Shown in pieces: positions 1-5,564 of a DNA stretch of 7,433 nt (positions are counted from its first letter, which is position 1; each line of letters starts with the position of its first letter). A program made the position numbers and the translations under genes. The stretch covers positions 1 through 7,433 of the forward strand of contig JAGAPM010000102.1 in assembly GCA_017623265.1 (NCBI GenBank). Direction: 5' to 3'. The notes beneath the pieces are model-generated. The model was not told the origin of the DNA, searched no databases, and was given only the letters and a program-made list of their open reading frames with translations. This DNA comes from Lentisphaeria bacterium. Lineage in GTDB: Bacteria > Verrucomicrobiota > Lentisphaeria > Victivallales > UBA1829.

Positions 1-1183
1 CGGAATAAGCATATTTTCCGATCAAAAGGATCCGCACACACTTGATCCCACCGGTTGTCGACCCGCCACAGGCAGAAATAAACATCAGAATAAAGATCAC
101 CACACATGCTGCACCGGGCCAGACATTGTAGTCTCCGGTGGCGAACCCTGAAGTTGTAATGATCGAAACGACCTGAAAGAGTCCCGCCCGGATAGATCTG
201 CTCAATTCGCCGCGATATTCCGTTCCGCTCAAAACATCGGGGCTTGCAGTACCGCAAAAATACAGACTTGCAGAGATCAGAATACTTGCAATAACGATAA
301 TGATCAGATAAAAGCGGAGTTCCTCATCTTTTTTGTAAACAGAAAAATTACCGCGGAAAAACTGAAAATGCAGCGCAAAATTACAACCGGCAATCGCCAT
401 AAAAACAATCATAACCCATTGGATCACGGGACTGTTCCAATAGGAGATACTGGCTTGTTTTGTTGAAAATCCTCCGGTTGCGAGGGTTGTCATAGAATGA
501 TTCAGCGCATCAAACCAATCCATACCGCAGCAAAGTAAAATAAGGGTCTGTGTCAGAGTCATCAACACATAGACAAGCCAAAGGATTTTTGCGGCATCCG
601 CGATCCGGGGCGCGATTTTACTCTCCATGGACTTGATTCCGGAGACCTCTGCATTATAAAGAAGCTGCCCGCCGATATTCATCAAAGGCAGAATAGCCAG
701 AGAAAGCACCACGATCCCCATACCGCCAAGCCATTGAGTCAGACTGCGCCAGAACAGGATCCCGCAGGGCAGGCTCTCCACGCCATGAGGTAAAGTTGCA
801 CCATTCATCAGCACCAGTTTGGAATCGATCACCGTAGATCCGGTTGTGGAAAAACCGGATGCAGTTTCAAAAAAAGCATCCGGGAAGTACATACCGCAAA
901 CAACCATATACGGTATCAACCCGATCAACGTTGCTGCCAACCAGGAAAGCCCCACAATGGCAAAACCTTCCCGCATTCCGGCTTTCCGTTCCTGTTCATT
1001 CTTGGGGCGGAGCAAAATGGCAAGGCTGCCGGAAAGAAGCAGCAGAAAAAGAGCGCAACCGGTCAAACGGGCAGCTGCCGGAAATGAATCCATGCAAAAA
1101 GAAAGAAGCCCTGCCCCCAGCATGGCTGCAGATACGGCAGAGAGAATGACAAGAATCAGGTAAAATACAATCTTCAAATTCAT
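1..1183 (-). CDS. trkH: Trk-type K+ uptake pore subunit TrkH (partial, C-terminus outside window)
   Basis: This is the membrane pore subunit of the Trk potassium uptake system, which works with cytoplasmic TrkA. Reading from ATG 1183-1181, 394 codons stay open to the window edge with no stop. All four selectivity-filter loops of the family are visible: FSTTGST (about residues 111-117), LATGGFST (234-241), TTSGFATGDYN (343-353) and CGGSTTGGIK (372-381). Hydrophobic stretches lie between them, for example 5-29, 41-58, 76-97, 153-168 and 200-219, as expected for the repeated M1-P-M2 fold. E. coli TrkH has about 480 residues, so roughly 90 C-terminal residues are missing. The start codon overlaps the trkA stop as ATGA and has only a weak purine stretch upstream (GAAAAG), so translation is probably coupled to trkA. 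TrkH is favoured over KtrB by the TrkA-type partner with two RCK units. Confidence 0.95.
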   Translation of the reverse strand, partial: MNLKIVFYLILVILSAVSAAMLGAGLLSFCMDSFPAAARLTGCALFLLLLSGSLAILLRPKNEQERKAGMREGFAIVGLSWLAATLIGLIPYMVVCGMYFPDAFFETASGFSTTGSTVIDSKLVLMNGATLPHGVESLPCGILFWRSLTQWLGGMGIVVLSLAILPLMNIGGQLLYNAEVSGIKSMESKIAPRIADAAKILWLVYVLMTLTQTLILLCCGMDWFDALNHSMTTLATGGFSTKQASISYWNSPVIQWVMIVFMAIAGCNFALHFQFFRGNFSVYKKDEELRFYLIIIVIASILISASLYFCGTASPDVLSGTEYRGELSRSIRAGLFQVVSIITTSGFATGDYNVWPGAACVVIFILMFISACGGSTTGGIKCVRILLIGKYAYS

Positions 1184-2553
1184 GCGTTATTCTTTTCTTT
1201 CGGAAAGAGCGGTTCCAAACGTTTGGCGGTATCTCTTGTCACAATCGTCACAACGGTATCGCCCTGCTGCAAACATGTGGTCCCGGTGGGAGTGATCACT
1301 TCTTCCCCCCGGAAGATCAGTGCAAGCACTGTACATGGCGGCAGCACACAATCTTTCAACGGGATACCGGCCAATGGAGAACGGGAGGTGATTTTGAATT
1401 CAGCAAGACGGGCACCGAAATTCATCAGATTCGCATCCAGACGCAAAGCACCACCGCCAAGATAACGCAGAACCGTATTCACAGCAGTCAGCGTAGCGCT
1501 GAACCCGCAATCAATAAGATCCATTGTGGGGACGATCCGGATATATTCAGGTTTATGCGTCAAAGCAACGACCTTGCCTGCACCCATCCGTTTAGAAATA
1601 ATACAGGAAAGAATATTATTCTCATCATCATCTGCTGCGCTGACAAATACATCTGCACCGCCAACGCCAGCTTCCTCCAGCAGCTCTTCATCTGTAGGAT
1701 CGCCATGCATCAGAATCACGCCGGATTCCAAATCATCGAGAACGCTTTCAGCAAGCCGTCTATTCGGTTCGATCAATCGTACATCGTAACCGGCACTGGC
1801 AGCCTTTTGAGCCAGCATCATGCCGGTAACTCCAGCTCCGGCGATTACAACTCTGCCGTGCTTGATCTGTTCCGAGTCGCTGGTAACCCAATCAATACAT
1901 GCTTCCACATAGTCACGCCGTCCGGCGACATAGATCTTATCATCTTTTCCAAGAATCGTATTTCCATGGGGTATCAGAAACTGATCTCCATGCAGCACTG
2001 CGGCAATACGGACATTTTCAAAAATTGACCCGCAGGCGATATCCCGCAAACGCATACCAAGCAATTGAGAAGAACTGCTGATCCGGACAATTGCCATACA
2101 GGCATCCGGATGCCCAAACCGTATTTTTTCCAAAACAGCATTATTGTTCAGAACTTCATAGATTTTCCGGACTGAAGATTCCGGTGTGGAAAAAGTCCGC
2201 CAAATCCCGAAATCTTCATGCGAAATTCCGTCTGCTTCAGAGATGCTATCCGAACGGAACAGCCGGCAGATCGTTTGTTTAACACCGAAACGGGAAGCAA
2301 TTTGACAGGACAGAATATTCGCGGCCTCATCACCACTGACCGCGATCAGGGCATCGACACCTTCGATTCCAGCTTTTTTCAGGACTTCAATACTGGTACA
2401 CTCCCCGCAAATCCGCTGAATGTCAACTTTTTCCCCCAGACGATCCAACTCTTCGTAATCACTGTCCAGAATCACGACATCATGATTCTGTTCACAAAGA
2501 GTCTTGGCAAGAAGTCGCCCCAGTTCTCCGGCTCCAATCACGATTATCTTCAT
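1180..2553 (-). CDS. trkA: Trk system K+ channel regulatory subunit TrkA (double RCK)
   Basis: TrkA is the peripheral cytoplasmic gating ring of the Trk K+ transporter and binds nucleotides (NAD(H), ATP/ADP). The 457 residues match the usual full length of about 458 and show a duplicated RCK layout. The first Rossmann unit starts at residue 1 with GAGELG (7-12) and the acidic end of strand 2 at D30. It is followed by a TrkA-C unit at about 145-225. A second Rossmann unit has GAGVTG (239-244) and E262, with a second TrkA-C unit at about 375-450. The start at 2553 is supported by AGGAG at 2559-2563, five bases from ATG. It lies 33 bases downstream of hpr and its TGA overlaps the trkH ATG, so hpr, trkA and trkH form one operon. 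Both dinucleotide-binding loops look intact. Confidence 0.97.
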   Translation of the reverse strand: MKIIVIGAGELGRLLAKTLCEQNHDVVILDSDYEELDRLGEKVDIQRICGECTSIEVLKKAGIEGVDALIAVSGDEAANILSCQIASRFGVKQTICRLFRSDSISEADGISHEDFGIWRTFSTPESSVRKIYEVLNNNAVLEKIRFGHPDACMAIVRISSSSQLLGMRLRDIACGSIFENVRIAAVLHGDQFLIPHGNTILGKDDKIYVAGRRDYVEACIDWVTSDSEQIKHGRVVIAGAGVTGMMLAQKAASAGYDVRLIEPNRRLAESVLDDLESGVILMHGDPTDEELLEEAGVGGADVFVSAADDDENNILSCIISKRMGAGKVVALTHKPEYIRIVPTMDLIDCGFSATLTAVNTVLRYLGGGALRLDANLMNFGARLAEFKITSRSPLAGIPLKDCVLPPCTVLALIFRGEEVITPTGTTCLQQGDTVVTIVTRDTAKRLEPLFPKEKNNA

Positions 2554-2558
2554 AACTG

Positions 2559-2563
2559 CTCCT
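2559..2563 (-). promoter_or_regulatory. trkA ribosome binding site
   Basis: AGGAG within a longer GAGAGGAG purine run sits five bases upstream of the trkA ATG, in the 33-base gap after the hpr stop. It supports the start at 2553 and independent initiation of trkA on the operon mRNA. Confidence 0.8.
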
Positions 2564-2586
2564 CTCCCGTTGGTAAAACGAAAAGA

Positions 2587-2856
2587 TCAAACGAAATCAA
2601 ATTCAGTAGCAAAAAGTTCTGCAAGTTTTTCACATGCTTCTTTTTCATTCGGACCGTTTACTTCGATCGTGACCTCATCTCCCTTTTGAAGCCCCATGGA
2701 AAGGAGATCAAGAATACTGTTCAAATTCACCTTACCCCGGCTGGATGTTGCAGCAAATTCATGTCCGGGAAACTTTGCCGCCACAGTCATGATCGCACTG
2801 GAAGGACGGCAGTGAATTCCTGCTTTATTCCTGATAATCACGGTTTTGCTTTCCAT
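2587..2856 (-). CDS. HPr-family PTS phosphocarrier protein
   Basis: HPr carries phosphate from enzyme I (phosphorylated on histidine) to EII proteins of the sugar or nitrogen-type phosphotransferase system. From ATG 2856 the protein has 89 residues, the usual HPr size. It carries the active-site motif GIHCRPS with His15 in the canonical position. The regulatory-serine region NLNSILDLLSMG has Ser47, matching Ser46 of Gram-positive HPr, the target of HPr kinase/phosphorylase. The frame is open further upstream to a TTG at 2928, but that codon lies in the predicted -35 element. ATG 2856 has a good AGGAG six bases upstream and gives a normal N-terminus, so I chose it. The gene is first in an operon with trkA and trkH. 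Sequence alone does not separate carbon-type HPr from NPr (ptsO), and no enzyme I or EIIA gene is in the window, so I give no symbol. Confidence 0.95.
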   Translation of the reverse strand: MESKTVIIRNKAGIHCRPSSAIMTVAAKFPGHEFAATSSRGKVNLNSILDLLSMGLQKGDEVTIEVNGPNEKEACEKLAELFATEFDFV

Positions 2857-2862
2857 ATTTTT

Positions 2863-2867
2863 CTCCT
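2863..2867 (-). promoter_or_regulatory. HPr ribosome binding site (decides the start)
   Basis: AGGAG followed by six bases and ATG 2856. The upstream in-frame TTG at 2928 has no comparable site, so this motif fixes the start of the HPr gene. Confidence 0.85.
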
Positions 2868-2900
2868 GATTCGGATATCTGTTCTTAATTAATGCCTTAT

Positions 2901-2928
2901 AATATAGCACATTTTCCTTTTTTTTCAA
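2901..2928 (-). promoter_or_regulatory. Candidate sigma70-type promoter of the hpr-trkA-trkH operon
   Basis: On the minus strand TTGAAA (2928-2923) is followed, after 16 bases, by TATATT (2906-2901). A TGC directly before the -10 gives an extended -10. The predicted transcript starts near 2894 and has a leader of about 38 nt before ATG 2856. The leader begins at or next to an 8-base palindrome, TTAATTAA (2885-2892). The match is by eye; the AT-rich context makes chance matches possible, but spacing and position fit well. Confidence 0.65.
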
Positions 2929-2936
2929 ATATCAAC

Positions 2937-2964
2937 TTGATTTTTCAATATTTCAAGCTATTTT
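2937..2964 (+). promoter_or_regulatory. Candidate promoter of the DNA methyltransferase gene (leaderless arrangement)
   Basis: TTGATT (2937-2942), a 16-base spacer and TATTTT (2959-2964) lie directly before ATG 2971. Transcription would start about seven bases after the -10, at or next to the A of the start codon, giving a leaderless mRNA. There is no Shine-Dalgarno before 2971, which agrees. An alternative is the perfect TATAAT at 2898-2903, which would give a leader of about 60 nt but has no recognisable -35. The region is very AT-rich, so the call is moderate. Confidence 0.4.
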
Positions 2965-2970
2965 TACAAC

Positions 2971-3882
2971 ATGAAAAAACAACGCGCACAAAGAAATAAA
3001 ACATTAACACTCTCTTCAGCCGATTACGAACGGCTTTCCCCTGCCCTGCACTCCCGGGTTCCGCACTCAATCTGCAACTCCCTGATCAACGCAGAACTCC
3101 TTGATTCTCTACCGGATCTGCCGGATCATTTTGCAGATATGCTGTTTCTTGATCCGCCGTATAATCTGGATAAAGATTTCAATGGTTTCCATTTCAAAAA
3201 AATGGATCACGCACAATATCGGGACTGGATAGAATCCTGGTTCCCTGCCCTGTTACGTACGCTGAAACCAAACGCTTCTATTTATTTTTGCGGCGATTGG
3301 AAAAATTCTGCGGCGATCTTTGAAGTCCTTGAAAAATACTGTATTATACGAAATAGAATCGTGTGGCAGCGGGAAAAAGGCCGGGGAGCTTCAGCTAATT
3401 GGAAGAACAGTTGCGAGGATATCTGGTTCGCCACTCCGGGCAAGGATTACAAATTCAATTTGGATGCGGTAAAGGTCCGGAAAAAAGTCATTGCACCTTA
3501 CCGGACAAAGGATGGCTCCCCAAAAGACTGGCAGGAAGATACCAATGGAAAATTCCGCCTTACCTGCCCCGGAAATTTCTGGGATGATCTCACTGTTCCT
3601 TACTGGTCCATGCCGGAAAACACGGATCACCCGACACAAAAACCGGAAAAGCTCCTTGCTAAATTAATATTGGCAAGTACCGATCCGGGCGACCTGGTCT
3701 TTGACCCGTTTCTCGGCAGCGGTACCACTGCAGTCACAGCAAAAAAACTCGACCGTCAATACTGCGGAATTGAAATGAACCGGGAATATTGCCTTTGGGC
3801 AGCTGCACGCTTGGAACGGGCAGATTCCGATCAATCAATACAGGGTTTTGAAGACGGCATTTTCAAAGAAAGAAACACTTGA
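2971..3882 (+). CDS. Site-specific DNA methyltransferase, beta class, probably N6-adenine
   Basis: The enzyme transfers a methyl group from S-adenosylmethionine to a base in a specific DNA site. The 303 residues show the circularly permuted order of the beta class (N6_N4_Mtase). The catalytic motif DPPY (61-64) comes first. A central probable target-recognition region follows (about 130-215, with WQREKGRGASANWKN). Then come HPTQKP (220-225), the SAM-binding loop DPFLGSGTT (245-253) and GIEMN (266-270). DPPY rather than SPPY favours adenine-N6 over cytosine-N4. Length is normal and no motif is missing. The recognition site cannot be read from the sequence. No restriction endonuclease or specificity subunit lies next to it, so it appears solitary in this window. 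ATG 2971 is the only reasonable start but has no ribosome binding site. The stop codon overlaps the -35 of the next gene's promoter. Confidence 0.95.
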   Translation: MKKQRAQRNKTLTLSSADYERLSPALHSRVPHSICNSLINAELLDSLPDLPDHFADMLFLDPPYNLDKDFNGFHFKKMDHAQYRDWIESWFPALLRTLKPNASIYFCGDWKNSAAIFEVLEKYCIIRNRIVWQREKGRGASANWKNSCEDIWFATPGKDYKFNLDAVKVRKKVIAPYRTKDGSPKDWQEDTNGKFRLTCPGNFWDDLTVPYWSMPENTDHPTQKPEKLLAKLILASTDPGDLVFDPFLGSGTTAVTAKKLDRQYCGIEMNREYCLWAAARLERADSDQSIQGFEDGIFKERNT

Positions 3883-3906
3883 CTTTTTACAAAGATGTTT
3901 TATATT
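3879..3906 (+). promoter_or_regulatory. Candidate sigma70-type promoter of the NifA-like regulator gene
   Basis: TTGACT (3879-3884), 16 bases and TATATT (3901-3906) predict a start near 3913 and a leader of about 24 nt. The -35 contains the TGA stop of the upstream methyltransferase gene (3880-3882), so the promoter is packed against the end of that gene. The -10 and spacer length are the same as in the predicted hpr promoter. Confidence 0.65.
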
Positions 3907-3918
3907 ACAAAAATGTAA
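3905..3918 (+). repeat. Short inverted repeat at the predicted transcription start
   Basis: TTACA, four bases and TGTAA form a perfect 5-base inverted repeat that starts in the -10 and spans the predicted start of the regulator mRNA. A wider pair, TTTTACA (3885-3891) and TGTAAAA (3914-3920), flanks the -10. The position suits an operator, perhaps for autoregulation, but the arms are short and AT-rich and this could be chance. Confidence 0.3.
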
Positions 3919-3924
3919 AACTGA

Positions 3925-3930
3925 AGAGGT
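3925..3930 (+). promoter_or_regulatory. Ribosome binding site of the NifA-like regulator
   Basis: AGAGGT six bases upstream of ATG 3937 supports that start. Confidence 0.7.
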
Positions 3931-3936
3931 CAAAAT

Positions 3937-5481
3937 ATGTCTTTCACAAACTCGCTGCCGCAGGAAATCACGGTTCTGCAGGAAATCAGTTCCGCCGTCG
4001 TTCACCAGAAAGATGTTACAGCACTGCTCTACGGGATTTTAGATGTGTTGAACCGCCGCATGGGAATGTTGCGCGGCACATTCACTTTACTGCAGGGCGA
4101 TACTCTTGTGATTGAAGCTTCTCACGGTTTGGATGCAGCAGAGCGGGAACTGGGGCGCTACCGGATCGGAGAAGGAATCACCGGACATGTTGCAGAAACC
4201 GGAAAATCCCATGTCGTGCCGGACATCCGTAACGACAACCGTTTTCTGAACCGGACAAAATCCCGGAACTACAACCGGCAAGTGGCATTCATCTGTGTCC
4301 CGATCATTTTTCTGGAAAAAGTCATTGGCACATTAAGCATTGACCGCTTGATCACTCCGGAAACCAATCTGCAGAATGATACAGCTTTGTTGGAAATCAT
4401 CGGGAACCTGACCGCCGATGCTGTCGGGGTCAGACAAAAGGAACTGGAAGAGCACCGGAAACTGTTGGAAGAAAACCGGAAATTGCGTGCAATGCTGACA
4501 GCTGATACCGGCGGTTTCATCGGCAACAGCCGTGCAATGCAGCAGGTTACTGCACAAATCCGGCAAGTAGCACCCTCCGATGCAATTGTTATGATCCGGG
4601 GGGCATCGGGAACAGGCAAAGAATTGGCAGCCCGGGCTATTGTCAATCTTTCCCCGCGTAAAGAAAAACCATTTGCCTCCCTGAACTGCGCAGCCATGCC
4701 GGCAGACCTTGTGGAAAATGAACTTTTTGGTTATGAAAAAAATGCATTCATCGGAGCCAACTCACGCCGCAACGGTCTTTTGGAAAAGCTGGATGGAGGT
4801 TCTGTCTTTCTGGATGAGATTGGCGAACTCAACATGCAGGCCCAGATCAAATTGCTGCGTTTTATTCAGGATGGTGAATTTACCCGTGCAGGGAGTATTA
4901 CCCCGGTCAAGGCGAATGTTCGCCTCATGGCAGCAACCAGCCACGATCTGGAATCTCTGATGCGGCAGGGGATCTTCCGACAGGATCTGTACTACCGTTT
5001 GACTGTCTTTCCCATCGTACTGCCGCCCCTGACACAGAGAAAGAGTGATATCATTCTGTTGGCGGAACATTTTATAGAAAAACTGAATCTCAAATATAAT
5101 AAAACAGTCATGCGTCTGTCCACACCGGCAATCAATATGCTTATGAGCTATCACTGGCCGGGCAATGTACGGGAACTGGAAAACTGTATGGAACGGGCAG
5201 TTCTGACCGCAACCGATGGCTGCATTCACGGATATAATCTTCCGCCATCTCTCCAGACAGGGAAGGAAAACGGAACAGAACTGCTGCCGGAAGGGAAAGC
5301 CTCATTGAATACGCTGGTGGATTCCTACGAACGGGAACTGATTGTGGAATCCCTGAAGGAGTACGGCGGCAACATGTCTGCCGCAGCAAGGGCATTGGGA
5401 CTCTCCCCACGCGTGATCCATTATAAGATCCACAAGTTGGGCATCACGCCGGAATGGTATACTGCCAACAGCGAAGAATAA
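3937..5481 (+). CDS. NifA-like transcriptional regulator, GAF-AAA+-Fis (bacterial enhancer-binding protein)
   Basis: Proteins of this class bind upstream DNA and use ATP hydrolysis to activate sigma54 RNA polymerase. The 514 residues contain a GAF sensor (about 12-162, with GRYRIGEGITGHVAETG), a helical, probably coiled-coil linker (165-187), an AAA+ domain (about 193-435) and a Fis-type helix-turn-helix (about 462-503, with SAAARALGLSPRVIHYKI). In the AAA+ domain I see Walker A GASGTGKE (222-229), Walker B VFLDEIGE (290-297), arginine fingers R348 and R354 and sensor II GNVRE (409-413). The usual GAFTGA loop that contacts sigma54 reads NAFIGA (269-274), and the usual ATNRDL reads ATSHDL (333-338). 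The GAF domain and HTH resemble NifA, but no nitrogen-fixation gene is present, so I give no symbol. It has its own promoter and a terminator 25 bases after the stop, so it is probably monocistronic. Cys417 and Cys429 form C-X11-C. Confidence 0.92.
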   Translation: MSFTNSLPQEITVLQEISSAVVHQKDVTALLYGILDVLNRRMGMLRGTFTLLQGDTLVIEASHGLDAAERELGRYRIGEGITGHVAETGKSHVVPDIRNDNRFLNRTKSRNYNRQVAFICVPIIFLEKVIGTLSIDRLITPETNLQNDTALLEIIGNLTADAVGVRQKELEEHRKLLEENRKLRAMLTADTGGFIGNSRAMQQVTAQIRQVAPSDAIVMIRGASGTGKELAARAIVNLSPRKEKPFASLNCAAMPADLVENELFGYEKNAFIGANSRRNGLLEKLDGGSVFLDEIGELNMQAQIKLLRFIQDGEFTRAGSITPVKANVRLMAATSHDLESLMRQGIFRQDLYYRLTVFPIVLPPLTQRKSDIILLAEHFIEKLNLKYNKTVMRLSTPAINMLMSYHWPGNVRELENCMERAVLTATDGCIHGYNLPPSLQTGKENGTELLPEGKASLNTLVDSYERELIVESLKEYGGNMSAAARALGLSPRVIHYKIHKLGITPEWYTANSEE

Positions 5482-5506
5482 AAACAAATTCAATACAAGA
5501 TACGAA

Positions 5507-5538
5507 AAAGCCCTCCGGACTTTCATCCGGAGGGCTTT
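5507..5538. terminator. Bidirectional intrinsic terminator between convergent genes
   Basis: AAAGCCCTCCGGA (5507-5519) pairs perfectly with TCCGGAGGGCTTT (5526-5538) around a 6-base loop. The 13-bp stem has a GC-rich core and A/T flanks. On the plus strand it is followed by a T-rich stretch ending in TTTT. On the minus strand the stem runs into TTTTT. It lies 25 bases after the regulator stop and 26 bases after the hppA stop, so it can end both transcripts. Confidence 0.92.
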
Positions 5539-5564
5539 GAACTTTTCAGCTGTTCAGTTCAAGC

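Noticed and set aside
819..1163. Open frames on the plus strand opposite trkH
   Set aside because: The minus strand carries a continuous TrkH reading frame with all four filter motifs; these frames are its shadows.
2218..2892. A 224-codon open frame on the plus strand across trkA and hpr
   Set aside because: It lies opposite two clear genes, crosses their intergenic gap and hpr promoter region, and shows no domain.
2885..2892. TTAATTAA palindrome near the hpr transcript start as an operator
   Set aside because: Eight bases of pure A/T in an AT-rich leader are too weak to support a separate operator call; mentioned only within the promoter entry.
2857..2928. Longer HPr start at TTG 2928 (113 residues)
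   Set aside because: The TTG lies in the predicted -35, the extra 24 residues are Lys/Tyr/Asn-rich translation of AT-rich DNA, and ATG 2856 has a strong AGGAG and gives normal HPr numbering.
4326..4344. TGGCAC followed by TTG resembling a sigma54 -24/-12 promoter
   Set aside because: The spacing is wrong (eight bases instead of five), the GC element is absent, and it is internal to the regulator coding sequence. I found no convincing sigma54 promoter in the intergenic regions.
4762..5229. A 155-codon open frame on the minus strand within the regulator gene
   Set aside because: It is antisense to the AAA+ domain and has no motif or ribosome binding site of its own that I can support.
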